Positions 1 to 9,692 of a stretch of 64,000 bases of DNA are shown piece by piece. Under the pieces are notes generated by a model, which saw nothing but the letters and a program-made list of their open reading frames with translations, ran no database searches and had not been told where the DNA came from. Every line of letters begins with the position of its first letter. Position 1 is the stretch's first letter. The stretch spans positions 216,097-280,096 of the forward strand of contig WSXX01000001.1 in NCBI GenBank assembly GCA_009773515.1, read 5' to 3'. The stretch comes from Bacteroidota bacterium. Lineage in GTDB: Bacteria; Bacteroidota; Bacteroidia; Bacteroidales; Lentimicrobiaceae. Position numbers and translations under genes: made by a program.

Positions 1-2700
1 GCCTATGGATTTCAGTCCCATTATACCATGCCAGATTGCATTTTCAATAAAAGGCTGAATAAGAAAGGCCGGAATAAATGAAGTTTCAATATCGACAGAT
101 GAATCATAATTTATACTGAATTCGAACTTATGATGAAATCTCAGCGACTCAAGTTCCATATATAAATTCAGTGCTGCAATTTCATTGCTCAATGGCACCG
201 CTTGTTTTTGTGAATTGTTTAGAATCAGTCGCATTAGCTTAGCAAACTTTGAGAGATATTGCGAAGATGCCATTCTGTCATTTTTAATAATGTATGACTG
301 AATGCTGTTCAAAGTATTAAAAACGAAATGCGGATCCATCTGGCGGGTAAGTGCTTGCTGGCGGTACCAGTTGGTATCGTTTTGCAGTGCATGTTCTTTT
401 CTTATCTGACGAAGGCGGCGGGAGTAATAAGCAAAAGAAACTCCAATAATTACCAGTACTGACAATGAGATAAACCACCATGTTTTCCAGAATGGGGATA
501 AAATGACAAAGTGTAAATTCGCTGGTATCAGGCTCTCATTTCCATCAGAGTTTATGGCAATAACTTCAAACAGGTAATCTCCTGGAGGAAGGAAAGCATA
601 TTCCACTTCAAGATTGTTTGTTGTTACCCATTCATCACTCAAACCTCTCAAACGATATTTGTAAAGCAGGTTACCGCCATCACGGAAAGAGATCCCGTAA
701 TAAGAGATTGTAATAAAATTCTGATTGTGCGACAAACGGTAATTATCAGCAACCAGTGTATCTCTTTTCATTATAGAGATTGAATTAATATACACCGGAG
801 GGATATATTGAACAGGTTTGTGTTTTTTCCGGTCAAACACTGTCAAACCGGCGTTGGTTGCTATATAAATGTAGTCTTCATTTCCGGCCAGTTGATTTAT
901 CTCATTTGAAATAAGTCCATGCTCTTTTCTCAGAACAACAACATTCGGATTTTCATTGCCAATATCCCTGATATCAATCAGATTGAGTCCTCCATTAGTG
1001 CCGATCCAAAGGTCATTCCCGGTAAGTAATAATGATGTTATTGAATTAGACGACAAACCGTTCAAACGGGAAATCTGTTTAATGGTATCATTCATGCTCA
1101 CAACCAGCCCCGATCCCTTAGTGCCTAGTATATATCTATCCTTTTCGCCAAACCCGACAATGTCAGTAATCCTTTGTTTGAGCAGTGGATTGCCAACACC
1201 CAGAAATTCATATCTGCTTCCTGTATATCTCCACAACCCATTCAAAGAACCCAATAAAAACGAGCTGTCAGTTTCACGTTCAATGGCTTCAATCCTTAAT
1301 TCGACGTTGTCATTATAAAAGGAGTTGTATATTACTTTGCCGTTTTTAAAAATAGATAAACCTCTGGCTTCACCTAAAAGGATTTCATCTGATCCCATAA
1401 AATCAATATCTTTTAAATTGAATACTCTTCTACTGGAAATAGTATTCTTTGTAAGTAATGTATGATTATTAACATAGCGTATAATTTTATTTCCGTTATA
1501 ACTATATAGGTATTCATTTGTTCCGATCCATAAAAGAGTGTCACTCCAGGATTTTAATACATAGGTGACTCCTCCGGATTTTCCGGACATAAGCATAGAA
1601 GTAATTTTATTCCCATCGAGTACATTTAGATAATCGTCATTTGTTCCTACAAATACCTTCCCTTGAAAAATCTCCAAGCAGTTTATTTTTATATCTGTAA
1701 AACCTTCACTACTACCATATGACGTAAATGCTTCTGACGAAAGATAAAAAATGCCATTCTCAAGGGTAGTAAACCATTTTCCACCTTCATTATCTTCCAG
1801 AAATGAGGATACAGATAAACCATCAAGATACTGAAGAAATGGTGGATTCGTAATATCCTTCTGACTCATACAATAAACCCCGTTCTTATCGGTTCCGACC
1901 CAAATATTCCCTTTATGATCACTGCTAATCCATATCAACCGATGAGGAAACAGCTTTTGTTGGAACTTACCATCCGGTGTAATCATAATAAGGTAATCAT
2001 TCTGAGCAATATAAATTTCGTTATTTGAACCTTTAAGAGTAATAATGTTTGAAAAAGAAAAATTTGAAGATTTAACCACAGGAAAAATGCGTTTAAAATC
2101 ATCCAATTTTAAAACAATATTCACCAGATTATCAATACCTCCTGATTGAGAAGTAAACAGATGATTCTGGTTTTCTATAATTCTAATAGAATTTGTTATT
2201 TCATTCTTACCAATTAAATCTTTTACAACACCTTTGCTATCAACAGAATATATTTCACCCTTACTCAAAAAACTAAATACCACATTGTTCTCCTTATCTA
2301 CCTTGAATGATTTTTTTACCGGCACAGAGCCCTTGCCTGCAATCATACGCAAAACACTGTTGAACTTATACGGAATAATTGAATCGTTACTGAAATATGC
2401 CAGTTGAAAAGGAAACCCAACAAACCACACCCGGCCTGTTTCATCTTCGTAAACTTCAAAAACAGTATTTTCAGGCAGGCCATCCTGTATATCAAAATTC
2501 CGGAATTCACGCCCGTCAAATCTGCTCACACCCATATTGGTGGCTATCCAGATATAACCTTTTGAATCCTGAATAATATGATAAACCTCTGAGCTTGGCA
2601 AGCCTTCATTTACCGAATAATGCCTGAATACAGGCTTCTGAGCATATAAAGCAATGCTCAGAACGGAAATAATGATTATCAGAAGTGCTCTTTTTATCAT
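1..2700 (-). CDS. Two-component propeller sensor histidine kinase (LytS type), 3' end cut by window edge
   Basis: The frame is open from the ATG at 2698-2700 to base 1, giving 900 codons without a stop, so the C-terminus lies outside the window. The start has a signal peptide ending in ALYAQ. It is followed by many Reg_prop-type propeller repeats (for example GLPSSEVYHIIQDSKGYIWI), a Y_Y_Y domain at about residues 650-725, one membrane segment at about 738-757, and a HisKA-type domain of the LytS family. That domain has the MDPHFVFN motif (His791) and an N-box QPFIENAIWHG near the cut. The propeller probably senses a ligand in the periplasm and the kinase signals inward. No LytTR response regulator is visible; it may lie to the left. 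This is not a hybrid HTCS, since no receiver or AraC part is seen. Confidence 0.88.
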   Translation of the reverse strand, partial: MIKRALLIIIISVLSIALYAQKPVFRHYSVNEGLPSSEVYHIIQDSKGYIWIATNMGVSRFDGREFRNFDIQDGLPENTVFEVYEDETGRVWFVGFPFQLAYFSNDSIIPYKFNSVLRMIAGKGSVPVKKSFKVDKENNVVFSFLSKGEIYSVDSKGVVKDLIGKNEITNSIRIIENQNHLFTSQSGGIDNLVNIVLKLDDFKRIFPVVKSSNFSFSNIITLKGSNNEIYIAQNDYLIMITPDGKFQQKLFPHRLIWISSDHKGNIWVGTDKNGVYCMSQKDITNPPFLQYLDGLSVSSFLEDNEGGKWFTTLENGIFYLSSEAFTSYGSSEGFTDIKINCLEIFQGKVFVGTNDDYLNVLDGNKITSMLMSGKSGGVTYVLKSWSDTLLWIGTNEYLYSYNGNKIIRYVNNHTLLTKNTISSRRVFNLKDIDFMGSDEILLGEARGLSIFKNGKVIYNSFYNDNVELRIEAIERETDSSFLLGSLNGLWRYTGSRYEFLGVGNPLLKQRITDIVGFGEKDRYILGTKGSGLVVSMNDTIKQISRLNGLSSNSITSLLLTGNDLWIGTNGGLNLIDIRDIGNENPNVVVLRKEHGLISNEINQLAGNEDYIYIATNAGLTVFDRKKHKPVQYIPPVYINSISIMKRDTLVADNYRLSHNQNFITISYYGISFRDGGNLLYKYRLRGLSDEWVTTNNLEVEYAFLPPGDYLFEVIAINSDGNESLIPANLHFVILSPFWKTWWFISLSVLVIIGVSFAYYSRRLRQIRKEHALQNDTNWYRQQALTRQMDPHFVFNTLNSIQSYIIKNDRMASSQYLSKFAKLMRLILNNSQKQAVPLSNEIAALNLYMELESLRFHHKFEFSINYDSSVDIETSFIPAFLIQPFIENAIWHGIMGLKSIG

Positions 2701-2910
2701 TTTATCTGACAGGGGTAAACATTGTTCAAATTTAAAAACAAATAAAGCCAATTTTTATAAGAAATTCAGAAAAATATCTTTTCCCTCTGCTGCAAATATT
2801 AAAATTATAAAAAAAGGGAATATCATTGCTGATTTTCCCCCTCTCTTTATTTTATAATTTTTAACTTTTAGACTTGCAGACTTTTTATGTTAAATGACAT
2901 TGCCGGCAAT

Positions 2911-5397
2911 CTAGAATTCATCCATCTCCATGTCTCCATTTTGGTTGTTGCGGTCACGCTCCTTCTGACGGTTATAATTATTGATTCTGTAAGAAAAGCC
3001 CAGATATGCTACCCTGGTTTCCATTCTTCGGCTTGATTGTATAGTAAAATCTTCGCCCCAGGTCTTACTGTCAAAGCGCCGGCTATCAAATACATCACTT
3101 ACTCTCAGACTGACTGAGGCTTTGTTTTTCCAGAAGTCGTAACGAAATGCTACATCTGCAAAGTAAACTTCCTCCTCACGTTCCTGAGCTTCAATTTCGG
3201 GAGATCTGTAATTGCCCGCAATCATCAGCGAAGCATTCTTAAAAGGCACAAAGGTGAGGTTGAGTTTGGCTGTCCACATATTCCCTACCGCTTTTTCAAG
3301 CCCGGTTACTTCGCTTCCATCAATGATGCTTCTGTAAATTGAAACATTCGCATTGGTTTTAAACCATTTAGTAAATTCCGTATTGCCAATTAATTCAATG
3401 CCATATGCCTTGCTGCTGGTAAGGTTTTCGAAGGTAGTGGCAGTTACTCCATCATCAATCAGAAATACAATGCGGTCAATAACCCCGGTGGTGTAACGAT
3501 AAAATACGCTGGAATTAATAGAATTTTTACCCCAGTAATTCGACCATCCCAATTCAAAGGAGTTGATAAATTCAGGCTGAAGTTTGGGATTGCCATAACG
3601 GATATTCAACGAATCGGAATAATCAACATATGGATTAAGCTGCCGGTTGTTGGGCCGCCTGATTCTACGGCTATAACTTACCGACATTTGTTGTGTTGTG
3701 CTTATCTCGTAAACTGTATGTACCGATGGAAATAAACTCAGGTACGACAGGTTAAAATTGTCGCTGGCCTGAATTATATCACTTTCCGAAATAAGTTGCT
3801 CGGCACGCAATCCAACCTGATATTTGAATTTTTTAAAAGATGAAGAGTATATGCCATACACCGCGTGAAGCTGCTCAAAATAATCAAAGTTATTGACCGC
3901 ATCTTCATTAAATATCCAGTCATTTTCACCGTAACTGAAATCTGAAAGGTTATTCCTCATAGTGAGGTTGGTGATGGTACTCTTGAATCCTGTTTCAATG
4001 CGTCCTCCGTTTGCAAATGGCACAGCATAATTGGCCTGAGCCATATACATCCTGTTGGTATTGTTTGAATTAGAGCGCTGCAGTAAAGGAAGATCCGGGT
4101 CAAAACCAAGGGTAATTTCCGTCTGTTGAATATTCTGTTCACCCGACATGGCATTGTCAGTAATCATAAAATCGGCCGTCAGTTCTTTACCTTTGGTCAG
4201 AAAACCACGCTTGTAGGAAAGTGTATAATTGTAGGAATTAATATTCCTTTCGCTATCGCTGTATCGGTTGAAATCACGTAGTAGTTCATTATTCTGAGAA
4301 TAAGTTTTTGACATGTTATCTCCCTCATTGCCAAAGGACATGCGCCTCATCTGAAAATTGAACGTCAGCGTATTGAAATCGTTTAGCATATAGTCGATGC
4401 CTGAATTCAGATTGTGCATATTACGCTCGTTCTCCATGGTTTGATTCTGAAGCAATAACATACTTGCTTCATTGTTAAAGGTATTTCTTTCGGTAGTTCC
4501 GGTTGATTTGAATTTTCCCAAACGGTTATCATAACCGGCAAATACATTAAACTTATCTTTTCTGTAATTAAGATTCACCGAAGAGTTATATCTGTCTCCG
4601 GTTCCGGCGGTCACCGATACTAAACCATTCAATCCCTGCAAACTTCTTTTTTTAAGGACTATATTGATAATTCCCGAAGTTCCTTCAGCATCGTATCGTA
4701 CCGAAGGATTGGTTACTACCTCAATACTTTCGATGGATGATGCCGGAATCTGCTGTAAAAGATCACCACTGCTTATTTCAGCCAGACCGGTGGGCTTTCC
4801 GTCAACCAGAATGGTAACATTGCTGCTTCCGCGTAAGCTTATATTGCCTTCAACATCAACCGAAACCGAGGGAATAGTCTGCATAACATCCACTGCAGAA
4901 CCACCTATGGAAGCAATACTTTTATCAACATTGATTATCTTTTTGTCAAGATTACTTACCATCATTTCCCGCTCTGCTGTTACTTCCACCCCAGAAAGAC
5001 TTGATGCTGATGGCTTTAGTTTTATGGCTCCCAGATTGACTTCGGGTTCAGCAGGCTTGAAAGCTACATCCTTAATAATTAAAGTCTCATAACCCATAAA
5101 CTGTACCCTTACATTATATCTTCCAGCCTGAATCTGATCTACTTTAAAATTTCCTTTGGGATCAGTAATTGTACCCCCTGCAACGGCACTATCGCGCATC
5201 TTCAAAAGCGCAATCGTACTGTATTCTATAGGTTGATTGGAAACTGCATCAAGAATCTGTCCTTTTAATATTCCAATAGCCGGACGAACTGCCTCTGAAC
5301 CACCGCCCTGTGGCCGGCCCTGTGCGTTGGTTGGTGCAGGAACAAATGCAGTAACTGCTGATAAAGTAAGTACGAGTAAGAGAGAGTTGATCTTCAT
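2911..5397 (-). CDS. TonB-dependent outer-membrane beta-barrel protein (OMP_b-brl_3 family)
   Basis: The 828-residue protein has a signal peptide (residues 1-25, cut near TNAQ), then a Gly/Arg-rich linker. A CarboxypepD_reg-like domain follows at about 42-125 (GTITDPKGNF, RVQFMGYETL), then a plug domain at about 135-250 with LRGSSNVTILVDGKPTGL and GIINIVLKKR. The rest is a beta barrel. This layout is typical of Bacteroidota 'outer membrane beta-barrel family' receptors, which lack a SusD partner, and no SusD gene is adjacent. The substrate cannot be read from sequence. The C-terminus is polar and Asn/Asp-rich, unlike the usual aromatic barrel end. A TACTTTTG promoter element lies upstream on the minus strand. 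Confidence 0.9.
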   Translation of the reverse strand: MKINSLLLVLTLSAVTAFVPAPTNAQGRPQGGGSEAVRPAIGILKGQILDAVSNQPIEYSTIALLKMRDSAVAGGTITDPKGNFKVDQIQAGRYNVRVQFMGYETLIIKDVAFKPAEPEVNLGAIKLKPSASSLSGVEVTAEREMMVSNLDKKIINVDKSIASIGGSAVDVMQTIPSVSVDVEGNISLRGSSNVTILVDGKPTGLAEISSGDLLQQIPASSIESIEVVTNPSVRYDAEGTSGIINIVLKKRSLQGLNGLVSVTAGTGDRYNSSVNLNYRKDKFNVFAGYDNRLGKFKSTGTTERNTFNNEASMLLLQNQTMENERNMHNLNSGIDYMLNDFNTLTFNFQMRRMSFGNEGDNMSKTYSQNNELLRDFNRYSDSERNINSYNYTLSYKRGFLTKGKELTADFMITDNAMSGEQNIQQTEITLGFDPDLPLLQRSNSNNTNRMYMAQANYAVPFANGGRIETGFKSTITNLTMRNNLSDFSYGENDWIFNEDAVNNFDYFEQLHAVYGIYSSSFKKFKYQVGLRAEQLISESDIIQASDNFNLSYLSLFPSVHTVYEISTTQQMSVSYSRRIRRPNNRQLNPYVDYSDSLNIRYGNPKLQPEFINSFELGWSNYWGKNSINSSVFYRYTTGVIDRIVFLIDDGVTATTFENLTSSKAYGIELIGNTEFTKWFKTNANVSIYRSIIDGSEVTGLEKAVGNMWTAKLNLTFVPFKNASLMIAGNYRSPEIEAQEREEEVYFADVAFRYDFWKNKASVSLRVSDVFDSRRFDSKTWGEDFTIQSSRRMETRVAYLGFSYRINNYNRQKERDRNNQNGDMEMDEF

Positions 5398-5425
5398 TTT
5401 AACAGAATAAGGTTTTTAAGGCGTG

Positions 5426-5433
5426 CAAAAGTA
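5426..5433 (-). promoter_or_regulatory. -7 promoter element for the outer-membrane receptor gene
   Basis: Read on the minus strand this is TACTTTTG, a match to the Bacteroidota -7 consensus TAnnTTTG, about 29 bases before the ATG. TTAACA further upstream is a possible -33 element. It was assigned by consensus only. Confidence 0.45.
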
Positions 5434-5574
5434 AAGGTTTATGATTGTTAAGTAACCAGCAAAAACATGTTTAACAGCATTTTGACACGGGTTCACCGGT
5501 AAACCTGCATTATTTAACTAAAAATTAACAATAATGCTTTTTTTCGCCGGATTAGTACGCCCCATCAATTTAAC

Positions 5575-5582
5575 TAAATTTG
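5575..5582 (+). promoter_or_regulatory. -7 promoter element for the M14 peptidase gene
   Basis: TAAATTTG matches TAnnTTTG and lies 26 bases before the ATG at 5608. No clear TTG -33 box stands at the expected distance, so this is a consensus call of moderate weight. Confidence 0.45.
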
Positions 5583-5607
5583 CAAGCTCACCATAATACA
5601 ATCAATA

Positions 5608-7398
5608 ATGAACAGATTTCTTATCCTTATACTTGTAACCATCTCTTTCAGCCTAAGTGCGCAGGACTGGAGAACCTATTACGAACAATCAGATTTTAAA
5701 AAAACACCAGGATATGAAGAAACCATAGAATTTTGCAACAGATTAGCCGCTTCTTCGCCAATAGCAAATATGTCAGGCATTGGATCAAGTCCGCAAGGGA
5801 GAGCAATTCCAATGATGATTATTGATCGGGACGGACTTACAACTCCGGAAGCAATCAGAGCAAAAGGACGGGTTATCGTTTTAATTCAGGCTTGTATTCA
5901 TGCAGGTGAACCTGACGGCAAAGATGCCATGATGGTTTTGCTTCGCGATATTCTAATTAACAAGAAACACAAAAACCTGCTCGAAAAATCAAGCATAGTT
6001 TTTATACCGATTTTAAATGTGGATGGACATGAACGTTTTGGCCCCTATAACCGCATCAATCAAAACGGGCCTGATGAAATGGGATGGCGCACCAATGCCA
6101 GCAATCTTAACCTTAACCGCGATTTTTTGAAAGCCGATGCTTTGGAAATGCAACATTGGCTCAAATTTTACTCCAAATGGTTGCCTGAATTTTTTGTTGA
6201 CATTCACACCACCGATGGAGCTGATTTTCAATACGCACTCACCTACGACACAGAAATTTACGGTACCCTTGATTCAGGGATTACCCGATGGTTGAAGAAC
6301 ATTTATGAGCCTAGAATTACTTCGAAGATGAAGGAAAGCGGCTTCCCGATATTTCCTTATGTGCAGTTCCGCAATTGGCACGATCCACGCAGCGGACTTC
6401 GCACCGGCGCTGCGCCTCCAATGATTTCGCAGGGTTATGCTGCATTGCAGAACCGCCCTGCCCTGCTTATTGAAACGCATATGCTTAAAGATTACAAAAC
6501 CAGGGTGGATGCGACCATCCAGATGCTGGTTCATACCTTATTTATTGTCAACCATCAGGCCGAATCACTGAAAACCCTGATTGATATGGCCGACAAATCA
6601 ACCGCTTCGCCGGCCTTCAGAAAACAGGAATATATCCTTAAATGGGTTACCAGCAAAACCGACAGTACGATGATTGATTTCGAAGGTTTTGATTATAAAA
6701 ACATTAAAAGCGATCTGACGGGTGGCGACTGGTTTATTTATGACAACACCAAACCGCTTACCATGAAGCTGCCTTTCTTCAATAAAACAATTCCTTCATC
6801 CAAAACGATGCTTCCTGAAGCCTATATAATTCCTGCTGAATGGACAGAGGTAATCAGCAGACTGAAACTTCACGGCATAAAGATGGACTTACTTACACAA
6901 CCGACCGAAGTAAAAGTGAAGTCATATAAGTTCAGGGATTTTGATTTCCGGAAAACGCCCAACGAAGGGCGGCATATGGTTACTACCGAAGTGGATGAAA
7001 TAGAGGAAATAAGGGTATTTCCTGCAGGCTCTGCAATTGTCCATACCAATCAGCGAACAGCCAAAGTTATCGCCGGAATTCTTGAACCTTTGGCTCCCGG
7101 GTCATTTGTGGAATGGGGCTTTTTCAATGCTGTTTTTGAGCAGAAAGAATACAGCGAAACTTATGTTATGGAAACCATGGCCCGCGAAATGCTTGAAAAA
7201 GATCCGGAAGTAAAAAAGGCTTTTGAAGCGTATAAATTAAAGAACCCTGATTCTGTTAAAAGACAGTGGGATATTCTTAACTGGTTTTATAGCCAAACGC
7301 CTTATTGGGATAAGAATTTCCTGAAATATCCGGTAGGGAAAATCAACGAACCTGCAATTATTAATCAACTAAGGAAGGTTTCAGCACCGAATCTGTAG
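5608..7398 (+). CDS. Secreted M14 family zinc carboxypeptidase
   Basis: The 596-residue protein has a signal peptide (1-18, ends SLSAQ). The peptidase M14 zinc site is readable: His98-x-x-Glu101 in CIHAGEPDGKD and His200 in VDIHTTDG. The substrate-binding segment LNVDGHERFGPYNRINQNGP is present, and a Glu in ALLIETH (Glu289) fits the general base. The family removes C-terminal residues from peptides in the periplasm or outside the cell. The C-terminal 250 residues form an accessory domain common in long Bacteroidota M14 proteins. It is divergent from the outer-membrane receptor, with 210 bases between the starts, so a functional link is possible but not shown. Peptide specificity is unknown. 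Confidence 0.9.
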   Translation: MNRFLILILVTISFSLSAQDWRTYYEQSDFKKTPGYEETIEFCNRLAASSPIANMSGIGSSPQGRAIPMMIIDRDGLTTPEAIRAKGRVIVLIQACIHAGEPDGKDAMMVLLRDILINKKHKNLLEKSSIVFIPILNVDGHERFGPYNRINQNGPDEMGWRTNASNLNLNRDFLKADALEMQHWLKFYSKWLPEFFVDIHTTDGADFQYALTYDTEIYGTLDSGITRWLKNIYEPRITSKMKESGFPIFPYVQFRNWHDPRSGLRTGAAPPMISQGYAALQNRPALLIETHMLKDYKTRVDATIQMLVHTLFIVNHQAESLKTLIDMADKSTASPAFRKQEYILKWVTSKTDSTMIDFEGFDYKNIKSDLTGGDWFIYDNTKPLTMKLPFFNKTIPSSKTMLPEAYIIPAEWTEVISRLKLHGIKMDLLTQPTEVKVKSYKFRDFDFRKTPNEGRHMVTTEVDEIEEIRVFPAGSAIVHTNQRTAKVIAGILEPLAPGSFVEWGFFNAVFEQKEYSETYVMETMAREMLEKDPEVKKAFEAYKLKNPDSVKRQWDILNWFYSQTPYWDKNFLKYPVGKINEPAIINQLRKVSAPNL

Positions 7399-7560
7399 TA
7401 GGTTGAGGTTAAGGTTAAGGTTGAGGTTAAGGTTGAGGTTAAGGTTAAGTTTAAGGTTAAGGTTAAGGTTAAGGTTGAGGTTGAGGTTGAGGTTAAGGTT
7501 GAGGTTAAGGTTGAGGTTGAGGTTGATGAAAGGTTGAGGTTAAGGTTGAGGTTGAGGGAA
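7399..7560. repeat. GGTTGA/GGTTAA hexamer tandem array
   Basis: About 160 bases directly after the M14 stop codon are nearly pure 6-bp units GGTTRA, mixed as GGTTGA and GGTTAA, with one interruption near 7526. The array is strongly strand-biased (G and T on the + strand). No protein of sense is encoded. It resembles a slippage-grown microsatellite and superficially a telomere repeat. Its place just behind a stop codon means it is probably in the 3' untranslated region. Confidence 0.9.
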
Positions 7561-7589
7561 ATGTCTGAATTTTAAGCAAAGCGGTCTGA

Positions 7590-7786
7590 CAATGACACAT
7601 AGTCAGTTGACAGTAAAGCAAAGCGATCTGACAACGACACAAAGTCAGTTGACAGTCAAGCAAAGCGATCTGACAACGACACAAAGTCAGTTGACAGTGA
7701 AGCAAAGCGGTTTGACAGTGAAGCAAAGCGGTTTGACAGTGAAACATAGCGGTCTGACAGTGAAACATAGCGAACTGAATGGGTAA
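7590..7786 (+). repeat. 21-bp minisatellite array (coding heptapeptide SxLTVKQ in one frame)
   Basis: About nine units of 21 bases lie in tandem, of the form AGCGGTTTGACAGTGAAGCA plus one base. Two subtypes alternate in the first half (agtcagttgacagt... and agcgatctgacaac...). Because 21 is divisible by three, the frame starting at 7592 stays open for 64 codons and reads heptads such as SGLTVKQ; the opposite strand also stays open. Whether it is translated is unknown. A second array of the same period but different sequence lies at 62735-63046. Confidence 0.88.
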
Positions 7787-7856
7787 TATTGGCTGTTGAT
7801 GGTATTACAAAACAATATGACTGCAGAACATTTCAGCTTTGTTGAGAGTAGACGTA

Positions 7857-7988
7857 TTACTTTTTTTTATCTAACCCCTGTTCGGCTACAAAGCTGTAGT
7901 AATTGAAACCGGGAGTCTTTGCAGCAATGGTTCCAATCAGGCAAAGCGCTGCCAATGCGGTAAAAACCGCATGTTTAATGTTTCTCAA
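7857..7988 (-). CDS. Possible small membrane-associated peptide (43 aa, TTG start)
   Basis: The frame reads from TTG at 7986-7988 to TAA at 7857-7859: LRNIKHAVFTALAALCLIG, then TIAAKTPGFN and a Lys-rich end. A basic N-terminus is followed by one hydrophobic stretch, as in a small secreted or membrane peptide. It begins 10 bases after the stop of the T9SS cargo gene on the same strand, so it could be co-transcribed. No ATG is available and the family is not recognised. It may equally be chance. Confidence 0.3.
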   Translation of the reverse strand: MRNIKHAVFTALAALCLIGTIAAKTPGFNYYSFVAEQGLDKKK

Positions 7989-7997
7989 AAAGTAGCT

Positions 7998-8945
7998 TTA
8001 GTGTTTAATAATAAGTTTTACTGAAATGTTGTTTGCGTGTGAATTTATATTCAGGAAATACAAACCTTGATTTAAAGCAGAAACATCAATGGCAAAACTA
8101 TTGCCGGCAGATCCAATGTCTTTTTGCATTATAACCATACCCAGCGTATTGTATATAGTCAGCAACTCTGCATGTTTAAAGCCCTCTGGTAGCTGCACTG
8201 TAAGAATATTTGAAACCGGGTTGGGAAAGACTTCTAACTTGATTAACTCAGGATTATCGAGACCCACAGCAAGAAATCCACAATTTTTATTGTAAGGTTC
8301 ATCTCCAACCCAAAAGGCATTATTAACTTGTACACAAACTGTGTGTGATTGATGAAATGCATCAAAACCATAATTATCATCTAAGTTTGGAAAAGTGGAC
8401 CAAAAGTCTCTTATCCCTTCAATATAATTAAGAGCCATACCACTTTGTGATAGCGAACCAAAAACATAAATCAATCGATATTCATTTAACTCTCCAAGAA
8501 ATGACATGTCAACGGAATCAATTAATTCTAAATAGAACAAAGAGTCATCAAATACGCTAAATTGAAACGCCGGCAAACTGACTGTATCACCCACTGCAAC
8601 AGATAGGTCATAGCCAAGTTTTTCCTGTGTCTCTCCAAGGTAATTCCTTATAAACCAAATTTTCTTTTCTTCTATACTCTGCCGCATAAAACAATGCAGG
8701 GTACTTATGGTGTCATAAATGGTTGGGTAGTCATCAAGCCTGTATACCACCTTGTAGTTAAGGTTGTTAATTACCGTATCGCCCTCCACGGTGTAGATAA
8801 CATCATTGTATTGCCATGTGTTATAATCAAATTCCAACACGGTCCAATAGGCGTTTTCTTCGGGTAGGGGGTAATAGGTTTGAGCAGTAGCGTTGAATGA
8901 AAATACCAGTGCAAATAGCATGGGTAGAAGTAAACATCGTTTCAT
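7998..8945 (-). CDS. Secreted protein with T9SS type A sorting domain, function unknown
   Basis: The 315-residue protein has a signal peptide (1-21, ends FNATAQ). A central region of about 200 residues is not recognised; it is rich in Tyr, Asp and Leu, with a single pair of cysteines late in the domain. The C-terminal 80 residues form a Por_Secre_tail sorting domain: KLEVFPNPVSNILTVQLP, then a turn pattern GLYFLNINS and a basic end (VKLIIKH). The T9SS exports such proteins across the outer membrane and often anchors them at the surface. It is flanked by repeats, with no obvious partner gene. Confidence 0.8.
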   Translation of the reverse strand: MKRCLLLPMLFALVFSFNATAQTYYPLPEENAYWTVLEFDYNTWQYNDVIYTVEGDTVINNLNYKVVYRLDDYPTIYDTISTLHCFMRQSIEEKKIWFIRNYLGETQEKLGYDLSVAVGDTVSLPAFQFSVFDDSLFYLELIDSVDMSFLGELNEYRLIYVFGSLSQSGMALNYIEGIRDFWSTFPNLDDNYGFDAFHQSHTVCVQVNNAFWVGDEPYNKNCGFLAVGLDNPELIKLEVFPNPVSNILTVQLPEGFKHAELLTIYNTLGMVIMQKDIGSAGNSFAIDVSALNQGLYFLNINSHANNISVKLIIKH

Positions 8946-9132
8946 AAAGGATTGGTATTATGGTTAGTTTTTTTTAGTTTTGATTTGATCCTGAATTCTT
9001 TGCTTCTGGGAAAATGTATAGAGTGAAAAACGCGATTATTGAAAGTAAAGCTATTTTAAAGTCTGGTAAAAAAAGAAGGCTTTATTAGATGGAGTAAATT
9101 TACTGCTAAATTTTTACAAAAGTCAAGTGGTG

Positions 9133-9350
9133 TTTCTACCTCCTTCGGCCATTGCCTGAGTCGCGCATATATATTTTCTGTCACTCAGGCCGTTAGGCCT
9201 CGTATCTGCACCGCGACTACCTAAAATTTGACCAGAATGTTTTTTTATGTAATTGCTTTTGGGATCTTAACAAGTGGTTTCTGGAAGTCAATTTTAGAAG
9301 GTCGCTCCCGCAGATACTGAAAATCTGAGCTCTTCTTTGCGGATGTTCTG
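9133..9350. repeat. 218-bp dispersed repeat, copy 1
   Basis: This block recurs at 9427-9644 with only a few differences, 294 bases apart, start to start. On the minus strand it contains GGCCTGAGT ... ACTCAGGC, able to form a hairpin whose loop differs between the copies. No open frame spans it. It looks like a structured intergenic repeat or a decayed mobile-element part. Confidence 0.85.
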
Positions 9351-9426
9351 ACACCAAGCGTTTAGCTTGCGCTTCCGGCGTTTCGCTCTTCTCTTTTTGG
9401 TCCCTGAGCTCTTGTCGAAGGGCACT

Positions 9427-9644
9427 TTTCTACCTCCTTCGGCCATTGCTTGAGTAGCTTAATCCCCCTTTTCTGTCACTCAGGCCGTTAGGCCTCGTAT
9501 CTGCACCGCGACTACCTAAAATTTGACCAGAATGTTTTTTATGTAATTTCTTTAGGGATCTTAACAAGTGGTTTCTGGAAGTCAATTTATGAAGGTCGCT
9601 CCCGCGGATACTGAAAATCTGAGCTCTTCTTTGCGGATGTTCTG
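9427..9644. repeat. 218-bp dispersed repeat, copy 2
   Basis: This is the second copy of the block at 9133-9350. The arms of the internal hairpin change slightly (CTCAGGC against TTGAGTAGC on the + strand) and the loop is unrelated. The rest, including gaccagaatgtttttt and gaaggtcgctcccgc, is nearly identical. The 76 bases between copies carry CCCTGAGCTCTTGTCGAAGGG, a type of scattered intergenic motif. Confidence 0.85.
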
Positions 9645-9692
9645 CCGCCCGTTTGCGGTTAAGCGTAATTTAGCTTCGCTGAGCTCGTCCGC

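Noticed and set aside
1..2700. Hybrid two-component system regulator (HTCS) for the PULs
   Set aside because: The kinase part is of the LytS type with an HFVFN motif, no receiver or AraC domain is seen, and the PULs are more than 20 kb away.
2911..5397. SusC homologue
   Set aside because: The receptor lacks the SusC length and VVVGYG signature and has no SusD gene next to it; it fits the OMP_b-brl_3 family.
7399..7560. Telomere or chromosome-end repeat
   Set aside because: It lies inside the sequence with ordinary genes on both sides and is a mixed hexamer; a microsatellite explains it.
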